Assembly (NCBI GenBank): GCA_021229015.1
Contig: CM037778.1
Span: 81,573,842 to 81,637,841, forward strand
DNA from: Solen grandis
Taxonomy: Eukaryota > Mollusca > Bivalvia > Adapedonta > Solenidae
Length of the DNA stretch: 64,000 nt
Reading direction: 5' to 3'
In this document: piece after piece, positions 24,302-35,906 of the stretch
How the letters are laid out: every line of letters begins with the position of its first letter
Position numbering within the stretch: the stretch's first letter is position 1
Translations under genes and position numbers: made by a program
Notes under the pieces: model-generated
What the model saw: the letters and a program-made list of their open reading frames with translations, nothing else
What the model was told of the DNA's origin: nothing
Databases searched by the model: none

Positions 24302-24535
24302 ATGATTAGAGCCCTAATCTGTGGACGGTCGTGGGTTCGTTCACTTCTGAGACTTACCAAAGTCATTGAATATGGTGCTGGAGTATGATCATTGCATGGC
24401 GCCCATCATATAAGGTAAATACCTGGACTGGTTCACTCGGTGTCTGGATTAGTGAGTTTGCGTAATATTTATCTCATACAATCAAAACCCCTCATATGAC
24501 TAGTATTCTGCTGCTGGGATGTAAATCCAAAAAAA
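24302..24535 (+). mobile_element. tRNA-derived SINE remnant
   Basis: A B-box-like GTCGTGGGTTCG lies at the start of this stretch, followed by a body resembling the SINE at 10245-10539 and an A-rich end near 24525. The A-box half is too degraded to recognise. Confidence 0.4.
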
Positions 24536-27500
24536 ACAAGATAGATATTATGATTATGACTAAAACGCTTCAATATTTTCAGTCGTACCTAATTTGACTG
24601 TTTGATAAACATATACAACGTTCTTGCGCTTAATGGCCCTGGTGTAAGACATGTTTATGTGTAATTGAAATGTTATTAAATCTTTGTTATCTTATGGTAT
24701 GAATGAGGTCATAACAACATCAATTGCTGATTCCTGTGTACATGTGTTGACTAAGTGTTGCATGTGGTTATAGAAAGTCCCTTTTCAGTATTTTCATTAT
24801 ATCGATAAATATGTTAAGTTGGTTTTCAAACAAAACGCTGCAATTTCAGGATGAAGATGTTGAACTTAATATGACCATGGTACTGAGACCGGAAATTATT
24901 ACAGGTACATGTAGCCGATTATGTTTACAGACAGCGTTGTTGATTTCCTTGTTCACATTTCGAGGCCCTGGCACCATGCCATCAGATTGTGATACCGAGA
25001 TAAATGTTTGATCAAGTTAATTTCAGCTTTATCTTGACATTACCTATATTGTTTAATAAGGAGATTAATTTCTCCGACTTTGAGAAGATGCGGGTAGTAT
25101 TGATATGTATTTGTTGATCTTTGTAGTATATCAATGATATGTCATCTCATTAATGTGATTCCATATGACGTATCTATAACAAAGTAAATGATCAGTTAAA
25201 AGAGAAATTTGCTTAATTGGCCCTATACCTACGATGTTAACCTATTGATTGACCACTAATGTTTTTCTTTGCCTTGTTATCGCTAGTAATTTTAGGATAC
25301 TACATCAAGTCACATTAATTTTACACGTCAGGTTTCAAGCAAAACAGACATGCATGTACTAGTTCGCCATATTATAGATGTAATGATATAAAATTCAAAC
25401 TAAATGCTACTCATTATATTAGCTGTGCATTCTTTGGCTACGCTAGTGACCACTCTGATGTCGGAAACGATCTAGACGTGTTTCATGTATATCAACTTAT
25501 GACTTCTTTTAAATAATGAAAGTAGTTTATTCATTAAAGCTATATTTATGTTTATAAAGAATCACGAATTTCTTTTATATTTTGAAATTCACAAATCAAA
25601 TTATCATTTTTATTATCTATGTCTCCACTTCCAAACAGAAAAAAGTCATTTCAGTCAGCTTTTTATGTTTTCTTTTTATATCAAATTAAATCTTTACACA
25701 TTTCAATGTTACTCATTACATTCTTGAATGCATTAAAGTAGTTATTAGAATATTGTCTTTTCAAGTCTTGTATTTTAAACGAGTAAATTGACTGTTATAG
25801 TATAGAACCCTGAATACGAATCTTAACTTAATTTACGAAGAGTAATTATTTAGGTTTATTCAGTTTCATAAAGGTATTGTCTCTGTAATGTTCCGCTATG
25901 TCTTGGACCACTTAGACTCTATCAAAATAACCCAGGTGCCCTAATAAAACATTAGGAAATCTTGGTTATATTCGTGAAAGGCCATGAGGTCCGAAATATA
26001 GCGCAACCATTACAGGGACTTTACCTTAAGAGGTGTTCCAGAGCCACACGCAAGTATGGTTGTGTTATTTATTAACGGTCATTGTGCTTTATTTTTTATC
26101 AAGTTTCAAGTTTACTGGCAAATCGTCATTACAATATGCCTATGACCATTCATAAACATATAACTACTTATTATGGCCACGGCAAGTTAAACAAACTATC
26201 GACATTAGTTTAGATGGGAAGAGTAGTATATATACTGGTATGTAAAATACGTGTCGCATAATCAATGTATTATAAATTATATATAATGATAGTGCGTGTA
26301 TGTTAAAAAACAATAACTACCATATTTTATTCCCTATAGTATTACAAAAGTTTGTAAACATCGCATACCTCTGCAAATTTAATCTTAAACCCGCTGTAAC
26401 AAATGTTTTCTCGAAAGTTTTTTAATTCACATAAGTCGAAGCGAATGATATTGAATACATTCAGGAGAATATTGGATAATGACAACTGGACAACTAAAAC
26501 ACGTCGTGTTTGGAAAGATATTTATTAAGTTTTAAGCGCACACCTTACACTTGATAGTCTTACACATGAAGACACACTTAACACCTGTTCATTCAATACT
26601 TGAATTAACAAAACCTTCTCTATAAATGTCTGCCCTGACATCTGTAACAACAATACACGTACATTTAAGGTTACAAAATATGTGATTCAGGTAGAGGTGA
26701 TTACTGTAAAAAGATAATGCTTTTAAATTAGCTGATACGGATAAAGGGCGAAAAAGTAAAAAAAAAAACCACACACACAAAAAAACGTTTTGTTTCAATA
26801 AACTAGTTATATTACACACGAGGAACAGTGAGTAATGTTGGTGAACTAAACAGAACAACTAATTATTATGATGAATACTGCTTAATCTCATGAATTTTCT
26901 GATTCCTGTTAGTTTTTAGACGGCGATAGCCCTTTTATGCTGAAAAACGAAACCAGGCCTTGCTAATATGCATATTTTCAACAAAAAGTTTAACTGTACC
27001 TCTACGCGCTTAGTGCGGATCCATGCAACGCGATTCTGCACTAACGAGTACGAGTGGAATATGTTACACAGACGTTTAAATCATAACCGTAACCGCTTTT
27101 AGTGTGTTATTGTTTCTTAACATGTTTTCTTTTGCCATTATTTTGCACTGGAAGCATCAATTTTAAGCGTGAAAAAAAATATCCGTGACATTTCTTAACC
27201 AGAACAGCAACCCATCTTACGTACATGATGATCTACTCCTGTAAAAAGAAAAAAGTAGTGCTCCGTATGTAAGTAATTGACCTAAAGTAGTAAACACATT
27301 ATTTTGCATGATAGCGAGTTAGGTTCCTCCCAGGGCATTTCTTAACTTTGAAATAGATAGGCAAACATTCTAGTATCTTAAATAATCAAATACCTGGTCA
27401 ATTTCTACACGTACAAAACAACAAATAGAATTCGCTAGTACTAGAGAAAGAGAATGACCTACTTAGGTATGCAGCTTTTTATGAATGAAAGGTTCATGAC

Positions 27501-28530
27501 CTTTACTCCCCTTTATTATGTAACGAACAGAACCTCTGTAGCAACAGCGGGTGGCGTTTTTTTTGTCGTCATGTGACTGCTTCAATAACTTCAGAAACGC
27601 TGGGTTAAGAATGTTTATCCCGTCGCCGTCTCTCAGCGCATTCTGCGCTTTGATTGTTTTATTTACACTGTTCTTCTCAGTGAAATACAATATCTTATCT
27701 ACTTAAATATGAAACAAAAACAGGGTCGTTTTAAACATTCTTCTAGCACGTATCGACAGTCATCATGATTAATATATGCAGGACAATTACGGCAATATCT
27801 ATACTAACACCGGTTCAAGAAATATCTATATTAAAACACTGGTTCAAGAAATATCTATATTAACACCGGTTCAAAATAGGTTGTTCAAGTTAGCTGTCGG
27901 TAATAGTACTGAAAACATATACAGTTGAAATATAACATTATAACATACAACCTCTTTTCGATCTTGTCTTTTCCATTATCAAGCGGTTTTTTTTTTTTTT
28001 TTTTTTTTTTTTGAATGCATTACCGGTGATAATGTAAAATTTACTCACGAGTCGGTATCTGTATATAGATCAACTTTTAAATCCTTATTGTGTTAGTTTA
28101 TTTTTAAAATATGTTGGATTTCTTTTAATACCCTTTTGCATACCCTTAATAATAATACTTAAATATTAAGGAATAATAAGCACAAAGATGCACTGACTTT
28201 AGGTAACCTAGTCCATCCAAAGTGAAATACATCAACAGACCTAAATCTTGTACCAAATTTTCATATGTAAATTTGAAAAATAAATATTTGACAAATATCT
28301 TTTCTTGAGTCAGTTACAATGATCGACATTAGTGGCATTATCCAAACATAAGTTGCATATTAATCAAGATACGAAAGTTTAATTTCATTGTGAAAATAAA
28401 ATATACAATACAGCATACCTTGCATTTGATAATTTTGGAGGAAAATACTGATAATCGAGAACAATATAAAATATTTATAAGATTGTAGAATAATTATCGT
28501 TTGTTTCTTTTTGCTTATTTAAGTTACTTT
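24536..28530. other. AT-rich intergenic stretch between convergent receptor loci
   Basis: No supported gene was found. It contains one candidate plus-strand exon (24850-24904, listed separately), a T tract at 27987-28012 and a short repeated motif (aagaaatatctatattaa) near 27820-27870. Open frames are short and lack splice or start context. Confidence 0.5.
24850..24904 (+). other. Possible isolated exon
   Basis: A 55-bp segment sits between acceptor tgcaatttcag and donor ACAG|gtacat. It reads DEDVELNMTMVLRPEIIT in the open frame. No partner exon in matching phase was found, so this may be chance. Confidence 0.18.
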
Positions 28531-28536
28531 TTTATT
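28531..28536 (-). terminator. Candidate polyadenylation signal of the EGF receptor
   Basis: A minus-strand AATAAA lies 137 bp after the last stop codon. Confidence 0.35.
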
Positions 28537-28672
28537 TACTGTATTCATGTATACAAATAGAAGATATTTTATTTGATACATTTGAATATTCACGCGTTTA
28601 AACAGAATCAGAAAATATTGCGCTGTATTTCTATCTTCATGAGACCCAGAATCAGAAGCAATCCGAAAGAGT

Positions 28673-29015
28673 TCATTGATAATCAGAGTTTATATATTCA
28701 CATGCAACAGGTTCCGAAAGGGCTTGTTCAACATGTTGATCATCATCGTTCAGCTTGGAATAAGCTCTTCCTTCACTGTCACTATGAAACAATATATTTC
28801 CTGGTTCTGCCGATGTACATGGTTCAACTCCCTTGTTATTGCCACTATGATGTATATGAAGTTCTTGATACTGCTAATGTTCGTCTACATCGATTATCAT
28901 GTTCGTCATCTGTCGAAAACCCATCTCGTTGAGGACAGGTTAATATTGATCGATTGGGGACACTTCCACCATTTTATGAGTGGAGGATGCTGGGGTTTCC
29001 ATGTGGTAACTGGTT
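28673..29015 (-). pseudogene. Cytoplasmic tail exon with two in-frame stops
   Basis: After the acceptor CCATCAG this exon continues in phase 2 from the membrane exon through 114 codons to TGA at 28673-28675. TAA (28940-28942) and TAG (28874-28876) interrupt the frame. Both follow contexts (QY*P, EH*QYQ) where glutamine would fit, consistent with C-to-T changes. Beyond them the frame stays protein-like, ending SEPVACEYINSDYQ. Alternatively the receptor terminates naturally at the first stop with a 24-residue tail. Confidence 0.62.
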
Positions 29016-29245
29016 CTGATGGACATACATGGATGTATCAGTGGTAATAAGTAGATGAAATAATAGAATGAAAATTGAAAATTAAAATACATTATATATT
29101 GTATTAGAAATATGTATCTCGTACAAGTATAACAGACATTCTCCTTTGCTAAACAATATTTACAGCGATTTAACGAATTAACAACCGTCTGTCAATCCAA
29201 CAGAATACATCATTTTGATTATGTTGTACAAACTTTATTTCATAC

Positions 29246-29381
29246 CTCATACATCGAGATTTTTTCCTCAATAAGCACACTATCACAACAACACAGACGA
29301 CTACAAACACAGCTAAAACTATAAGGAGTGCAGCATGAACTGTGTCATCTTGGTCATCAGGGGGGTTTGAGTCCAGCTTCG
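29246..29381 (-). CDS. Transmembrane exon of the EGF receptor
   Basis: A 136-bp exon (phase 1 in, 2 out). An acidic stalk (DSNPPDDQDDT) is followed by about 22 hydrophobic residues and the basic RKKSRCMR. The acceptor is AACTTCAG and the donor GAG|GTATG. Confidence 0.7.
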
Positions 29382-29464
29382 CTGAAGTTTACATCAAGAC
29401 AACATATACTTCAAGGAATACTTAAAAGTTTTTAACAATTTTAAATTAGTGATTGATTTGTTTG

Positions 29465-29560
29465 TTTAGATTACTGCCGTAGCGACAGCATATTAGTCAT
29501 ATAGCTACAGTCCAGCTAATTACAGGGAAAGGAAAACCCGGGGAGAACAGATGCACCAAA
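29465..29560. repeat. SINE-associated fragment (cgacagtat..catatagc)
   Basis: gcgacagcatattagtcata then gtccagctaattacag is a form of the sequence also at 42230-42345, 44755-44830 and 45495-45540. In the better copies it carries gtcgct/agcgac inverted ends. Confidence 0.45.
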
Positions 29561-29674
29561 TTATACGTACAAAACTAATACAAGCAAGGTAAGGCTACAT
29601 TTATGTAACGTAAATAATAATAAAATGAACAACTGTATTTATATGGCCTTTGAACTATGTCAATGTAAACGTAC

Positions 29675-29812
29675 CTTGGTCGCAAGAAGGACCTTGCCAT
29701 CGCGCTTTGCACAGCCCAGCACCACATATGCCATACACGGGGTCACAGAAGCTGTCATTTATACAGTTGCAGATAAAAGAACAGTTTTGACCAAAATAGG
29801 GACTGGAACATT
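29675..29812 (-). CDS. Intact EGF exon next to the membrane exon
   Basis: A 138-bp, phase 1-1 exon with acceptor CTATACTTTCAG and donor AAG|GTACGT. It encodes CSSPYFGQNC, then CNCINDSFCDPVYGIC, then GPSCDQ, with eight cysteines. It is more diverged from the other EGF exons than they are from each other. Confidence 0.7.
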
Positions 29813-31828
29813 CTGAAAGTATAGAGTTAACTCGTTTTCAATCATAAATACTTGATTCACTGATTCTCTGCTTCCGTTAACTTAAAAAAAAACTTGGATT
29901 AGATATCTCAAATGCACAAAGGGGTCTGGTACGTAAGTTGGGTCATATTTCACTATATATAATATTATTACAATCTCATTAAAATCATATTCTTATTTGC
30001 GCTTCTATACTATACGCGATTAAGATCTGACATCGCTTTAGGGGTCATGTCAGATTGACATTTTAAGTTCTGTAATATATGCATAAACAAGTGTTCGATT
30101 TTAAACCAATCAAAAAGCGCGTTTCAAACCTTTAAATTTCAGTTTTTCTCACTAACTTGTTATCCAAATCTCCCAAAAGGAAAATCCATACACAAAACAT
30201 CTGTCACTCGAAGAATACAACTCGCGCACGGTATTTCTAATGATAACATGTTTTTGTTATTGTTTTGAATAGTGCTGACAGGAATTGAAAACACAAACCG
30301 TGACGAAAATCCGTTGTAGTGTAAATATAAATGCTGCTGTTAAATAACCGAAGTGGCGAAATGGAATGACAGCCGTTTTAAAATCGAAAGGTTCAAAGTT
30401 GGAGACAAGCATAGGAAGTACATTTTTTATTCAATGTTTTATCAAAAATGTCAGCCCTGTTTTCGTCGTGAAAGTTGTTTTATGCGTTTTAATCATTTAC
30501 ATGATTATTCACTACTGAATTTTCTTAGTTCCTTATTTTCGTTAGTACATGTACACTATTTAAACGTCTCAGAAAAGATGAGGGACCAGATTTCAAAAAT
30601 GTTTAGATTGTCAAATATATTACGAAGGCGATGGAAACAGCAAGCAATTGTTCTGACTACTCAGACACAGATGGTGCTTTTGAACGAAAATCTGAATGTA
30701 TTGAAGTGTTCTTGAATTAATATATACTTGATGAAAAAATACCAAACCAAAAAAAACAAAACAATGAAAATATAATGAATTAAATGAGACTCGCTCCCGT
30801 GCCTCCGTATTTGCACTGTATGAGAAAAAAAAACAACCTTTATCCACTGAGCTATTGCGATTTTGTAATTTGTTCATATAACATTGATGTTAGATGTTAC
30901 ATACAAAAAATCAATGCTTAAGCTTTGAACATTGGTGTAAAGAAAGAAATTAGAATCGTAAGTCGCATGATTAACTGTGATCCACGATGCAAAAGTAAAA
31001 AAAAAATCACCGTTTTATTAATATAACTGTTTAATAAAGCATAAATCGCAAAACAAAATAAAAAAATAAAATAAAAACATTTTTGTACAAGGTGTGATTT
31101 AACTACATATGTCGCATGATGAACAATAATCCCCGATGCGATTTTTTTTTAGTAATTTTTAAATTCAAAACAAATAAATGAGTTAAATACCTGAAGAGAA
31201 CATTGACAAACTTCATCATATGGAGGTTTTACTTACATATTATTTGAAGGTCCATAAACATTCTGAAATTAGTTTCTTAGACATGGCATGTGCATTTTAT
31301 TAAATGCAAGGGCACTAACCAAGGCAGAAACTAAGTTTACACAATTATAGTCAGTGGCTACTTACGCATGACTCTGGATGCACAAGTCTGTGAATTTACT
31401 TTCCATTCATAAACGATAAGAAGGACGTCAATTGTACGACACAATAATCCAAATTATCAATTGTTTGGATGTATGACCAAATTTTCGACCTGCCAGATAA
31501 TTGTGTTTTTTGGATATTTATATCAATCAGAAATATACACCAACGAACGGGTTTGCGGTGGGCGGGATCTAGAATGACATATCGTATTCCTCCTCTTTAT
31601 GGCGTAGATGATACTGGTTTAAATTCACCCCAATCAATGCTTCATTTTTAAATGGACCGGTTGACTTTTGATATTTGTGTATTTCGTAGTCTTAAAGCTT
31701 ATTAGAGGTAAAGAAAACTTTATATCAAGCGGACTGACCACAGGCATATGTGAAGGCTTCCTCATATAGCAAGACATTGGTGAGCTGGTATTAACATGAT
31801 ATATCTGATCTATGTTAATGCAAAGTAC

Positions 31829-31962
31829 CTTGATCGCATGGGGGACCATGCCATCCAGCTTTGCACAGGCCAAATTCACATATACCATCAACGGGATCAC
31901 AATTACAGCCATTTAATTACAGATAGAAGAACAGTTTTGTCCGAATGAGAGAGTGGCGCATT
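31829..31962 (-). pseudogene. Broken EGF exon with 4-bp deletion
   Basis: At 134 bp it is four short of its siblings. The loss falls after the CxxICN segment and produces an immediate TAA. Downstream of the deletion the expected residues (CDPVDGICEFGLCKAGW) are still present in the shifted frame, so this is a young lesion. Splice signals survive. Confidence 0.68.
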
Positions 31963-32011
31963 CTAAAAGTATAGAGGTAATCCTTTTCCAACTGTTACAA
32001 GACAGTCCAAA

Positions 32012-32608
32012 GGACAGCTATATCCCCCGCCGCTGACAGAGGAGACGTTTTTCCTCTTATGTAAAATTGCCCTGCTTCTGCCAACATATTGATGTAGTTG
32101 ACTTATGAAAAACTTTCCGTTGTTCAGAAAATATAGCATGGAAACAAAAATATCCAGGAATGAACACTGAGCCATCAAATGTGACCTTGAACTTGAGCCA
32201 ACATGACTGTCACCTGTGTTCTGTACATCGTCTCATTTTGGTTTATAATTGAGGCAAGTTTCATTAAAATCCTTCGAGGAGTATAGGAATTATGGAGCGG
32301 ACACAAAATTGTAAATTGAAATTGAAGGTTCAAACACATGACCCTTAAGTGTGACCTTGACCTTGAGCCAACATGACTACAACCTTTGTTCTTCACATCG
32401 TCTCAATTAGATATATAACTAAAAGGGGTATAGGAGATATGGAGCGGACATGAAATGGAAAGTTTTTTTTGGAATTTCACGAAAATCCTTCAAGCGGTAT
32501 AGGAGATATGGAGCGGACACGAATACCTTACAGACGGACAGACAGACAGACGGACAGACAGACGAAGGCAATTCCTATAGCCCCCCTCCCGCTTCGCGGC
32601 GGGGGATT
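32012..32608 (-). mobile_element. Hairpin-ended element with ACGG microsatellite (intronic)
   Basis: It runs from GCTATATCCCCCGCCGC to a strong hairpin at 32580-32606 (CCCGC TTC GCGGCGGGGG). Just inside that end is an acagacggacag-type tract (32530-32565). The core holds two similar units of about 170 bp containing gtgaccttga. It sits in the intron between two EGF exons. Layout recalls HINE/pearl-type non-autonomous elements. Confidence 0.6.
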
Positions 32609-33265
32609 TAATATTAGTCTCCTATGGAATGTTACATGAAGGAAATCTTAATTTGAATTTTCAATAGGCAATACACATTACCCAAAATTGATAACCGAGT
32701 ATCTCTACGTTGGTTTATTAGGATACATTGTGTACGATATCCGAAATGCATTAAACCAGTATACATTGAAATTGATAAAATAAGCACATATTTTATATAT
32801 TTTGTCTGCAATCAAGTTTAACCTCAAATAATTTGTTTATTATTTGCCCAGGTTGTCACATATTTTCACTAAACATTGCTTTTCAATTTCAAGCCAACTC
32901 GTTAAATTGATATACCCGAATGATTAAATATGTTATGACAAAGTTGTAGTAATATATACTATAAAAAGTTAGATAAAACATAAGTCTTTAAAAGAAAAAA
33001 ATGAAAGAAAAAAAACGGCCAAAACTTGTGTACACACATTAGTGTGAATAAATTATCTAGAAATATAAGTAGCGCTAGAAACAGCAATCTCCGATGCACA
33101 ATTCTATGTTTTAAATTCAAAGGAAATAAGTGAAGACCTGCAGCGAGTATATCGAATTTAAGCATATGGTTGTTTTACGTACATATTATTAAAAGGTTCA
33201 TAAACATTCCCCGAAACCTTACATAGGCGTGTCTTTGGAGACATAAATATGTATATAAAAAGTAC

Positions 33266-33403
33266 CTTGGTCGCATGAGGGACCTTGCCATCCCGGTTTA
33301 CACAGTCCAGTGTCACATATACCATCAACCGGATCACAATGACTGTCGTTTATACAATTGCAGATAGAAAAACAGTTTTGTCCAAATGAAGGCGTGATAC
33401 ATT
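33266..33403 (-). CDS. Intact EGF exon (MEGF type)
   Basis: A 138-bp, phase 1-1 exon with acceptor TTTTTTCAG and donor AAG|GTACTT. It reads CITPSFGQNC, CNCINDSHCDPV, GICDTGLCKPGW, GPSCDQ. All eight cysteines are present. Confidence 0.7.
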
Positions 33404-33590
33404 CTGAAAAAATAGAGGTAATCTGTTTTCAATCATAAAAACAAGTCTCTAAAAAAATGTTACATGAACGCAATACATTTACAGCAAAACTTCATCTGAA
33501 TGTTCAAATAGAATTTTTGATACACTGATTACCAAGGTGAGTAAATACTGATGTGTGAACATGAACTATGAACTGATGATATACACGTAC

Positions 33591-33727
33591 CTTGGCGCAT
33601 GAGGGACCTTGCCATCCCGGTTTACACAGTCCAGTGTCACATATACCATCAACGGGATCACAATGACTGTCATTTATACAATTGCAGATAGAAGAACAGT
33701 TTTGTCCAAATGAAGGAGTTGTACATT
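33591..33727 (-). pseudogene. EGF exon nearest the gap, 1-bp frameshift
   Basis: It is nearly identical to 33266-33403 but 137 bp long, not 138. One base is missing next to the donor, turning the expected CDQ ending into CAK and shifting the phase. Acceptor and donor are intact. It lies 38 bp from the N gap, so a consensus error is possible. Confidence 0.65.
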
Positions 33728-33765
33728 CTGAAAAAATAGAGGTAATCTGTTTTCAGTCATAAAAA

Positions 33766-33865
33766 NNNNNNNNNNNNNNNNNNNNNNNNNNNNNNNNNNN
33801 NNNNNNNNNNNNNNNNNNNNNNNNNNNNNNNNNNNNNNNNNNNNNNNNNNNNNNNNNNNNNNNNN
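33766..33865. other. Assembly gap of 100 N
   Basis: Exactly 100 N, the usual placeholder for a gap of unknown size. It separates the first visible EGF exon from a truncated hairpin-ended element. Confidence 0.99.
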
Positions 33866-34331
33866 TGGTTTCGGAGAAGAAGATTTTTTCAAGTTTTTCC
33901 TATATTAGCCTATGTGAAATCAAGTGACCCCTGGGGCGGGGCCAATTTTGACCCCAGGGTCATAATTTGTACAATCCTGGTAGAGAGTCATAAGATCATG
34001 CTACATACCAAAAATCAAAAGGCTAGGCCTTGTGGTTTCAGAGAAGAAGATTTTTTAAATTTTCATTTTTAAAATCTATTTTTAGCTCCTGTGACCTAAT
34101 TATGCGATGGACCAGAACCATTTATACAACTTTAGTAGAGCTTCATCCAAGGAACATTCCTGCAAAATATTTTTCAAATTGGCCAAGCCGTTTAGGAGGA
34201 GATGTTGTTTGAAGCAATTGTTGACGCCGGACGCACGGACGCACTGACGCACGGACGCACGGACGACGGACGCCGGACAAAAGGCGATCAGAAAAGCTCA
34301 CCTTGAGCACGTTGTGCTCATGTGAGCTAAT
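33866..34331. mobile_element. Hairpin-ended bivalve repeat, 5' end lost in gap
   Basis: Core unit fragments (gttttcag-type tggtttcggagaagaagatt, caagtgacccctgggg) and an intact 3' end with acggacgcacggacgacgg tract and gctcaccttgagcacg / gtgctcatgtgagct hairpin. Confidence 0.75.
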
Positions 34332-35905
34332 AATAATGACTTGTTAAAAAATAATTTACCAAAATTTGAATGGTAAATGAAATGGATTTTTCCTCGTCAT
34401 GTAGATTGTGTAGAATCTGAGATACAATTCTGTATGAGCAAACAGAGGAGACCCTGATCAGACAGCTCCTACATCAATCAAACATAGGAGTCTTAACTGA
34501 AGCCATAACACTGCTTTGTACACACTAGGACAACCGCTGCTTGTATTTCCAGACCACAGACCACAAGGCAATGGCTAAGGATGCCTACTTAATATTCTGC
34601 ATATGGATCTACCTTATTTATTACAGTCTATGATCCTATCCAAAATGTCTTGTGATCCTGACCCCCCAGGGATGCCCAGGCTTTCTGGTCATCTGTCAGT
34701 ATAATTGTCCACTCCCTGCTATGTCCATCTCCCGACGGAAGCGTCCAGTCTATGGTCTCACACTGTCTGGCACGTCCACTGGGACCATCGTACTTAACTG
34801 CCTATGTCATGTTAGGCCTTGCTTTTTATTAACATTCATTGGATATCAATCAGGTTAATGTGTCTATTAGCATATGCTTGAACCTCTCTTGAATATAAAA
34901 ATAATACAGAAAATGTGTTTATCTTTCTCAGGAAGGCCAATAACTGTTATATATAACTTCTTTATAATATGACCCAGATACCAATAAACATATTGAAAAA
35001 AGCTGGATGATTTCTGGACAACATTTATTGATTAGAACTCTAGATAGAAAGGAAGCTGTAAAAACGACAAATGATATCACACAATTTTAGTTCTGGTATG
35101 AATCTGCCAAACTAAATGTTCAGGAATCATACCTTAATTACAGATTTTTTTTAACCTAACTGAACTTTGAAAAGTTTTATGGCAATGAAATACCAGCTGT
35201 CAGAGAAAAATTAATTCTTGTTACAGCAAACCTTAATTGATTTACTTGAGATTAACAAGATAGCTGCAGCACCCTATCTTTTTTTTCTCTCTCCATTTTT
35301 CTTTAAATATTTGAATGGTTGATCTGGTATGAAACAAAGCTGACATGATGTTGCTTGGCATCAACACAGTGAAGGCCAAGGACAGAGAGGCCATTGTTGG
35401 AGCAAGGGCTTGCCAAGACATCCAGAAAAGCAACCTAAACAATGATTGTCCTAACCTTCAACTCATTCATCTAGAAGATTTCCACACATTTACCCTTTCC
35501 CTTCTACCCTTGTGAAGCCAGCATTATCTTTCATTTTTATATCCATATTCTTTTCATTTAATACCTATTTCTTATGCCTTCGTAAGTCTGCAGAATATCA
35601 GCAGTACATACTAACTGCCTACAGAAGTCTTCGAGACAGTCTATTACACTGTTTAACATGCCAATTTACATACCATTAACCTTTTTACACTCTTGTCTCT
35701 CAAAGAAATACCATCACTAGCTACTGCTGCTGTAAATCATTACAGTTGAATGCCTATACTTTAGAACGAATAAAATTGATAAATAGCGATTTATAAATAT
35801 TTTATGTACAGTATAGGGCCTTTCCAATTTGCACATCAGTCTGCTGGTAAGAGGGCACAATTCACATCAATGAAGATACCAAAATGAATAAAAGGTGAAA
35901 TATTA
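34332..35905. other. Mostly unassigned stretch with a short protein-like reading
   Basis: No supported gene. On the minus strand 34629-34802 is open (VKYDGPSGRARQCETIDW, then SREWTIILTDDQKAWASLGG) after a CATAG acceptor-like site. It looks protein-like but has no partner exon and no recognised family. Possibly a fragment of an old mobile element. Confidence 0.3.
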
Positions 35906-35906
35906 A

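Larger units (their letters stand above)
30880..33225. repeat. Duplicated intron sequence around EGF exons
   Basis: Stretches near 30950-31270 match 32940-33220 (for example ttaaattcaaaacaaataa against ttaaattcaaaggaaataa, and catatt then gttcataaacatt). Exon duplication therefore carried its flanking intron with it. Confidence 0.5.
28673..33727 (-). pseudogene. MEGF-type EGF-repeat single-pass receptor, multiply disrupted
   Basis: Exons in transcription order: 33591-33727, 33266-33403, 31829-31962, 29675-29812 (EGF), 29246-29381 (membrane), 28673-29015 (tail). Each EGF exon encodes about 45 residues with eight cysteines (FGQNC, CNC, CDPV, GLCK, GPSC), the pattern of MEGF10/SREC/PEAR1-like phagocytic receptors. 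The membrane exon gives an AALLIVLAVFVVVCVVVIVC helix, then RKKSRCMR. The tail has YQEL, YSKL and YINS motifs. Where the exons are intact, intron phases (1, 1, 1, 1, 2) agree. Four defects break the frame: a 1-bp loss in the first exon, a 4-bp loss in the third, and TAA and TAG in the tail. The 5' end lies beyond the N gap. A degenerating receptor gene is likely; assembly errors could explain the small indels. Confidence 0.68.

Noticed and set aside
27463..27690. 75-codon minus-strand open frame with less biased composition
   Set aside because: ATG to stop is open, but there is no recognisable motif, no splice-linked neighbour and no polyadenylation signal noted; too short to separate from chance.
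28573..29047. Plus-strand open frames opposite the EGF receptor tail
   Set aside because: The minus strand continues in phase from the membrane exon with tyrosine motifs; the plus-strand frames are its shadow.
30353..30715. 120-codon plus-strand open frame inside the EGF receptor intron
   Set aside because: Starts at GTG, is on the opposite strand to the gene, and has no domain or splice evidence.
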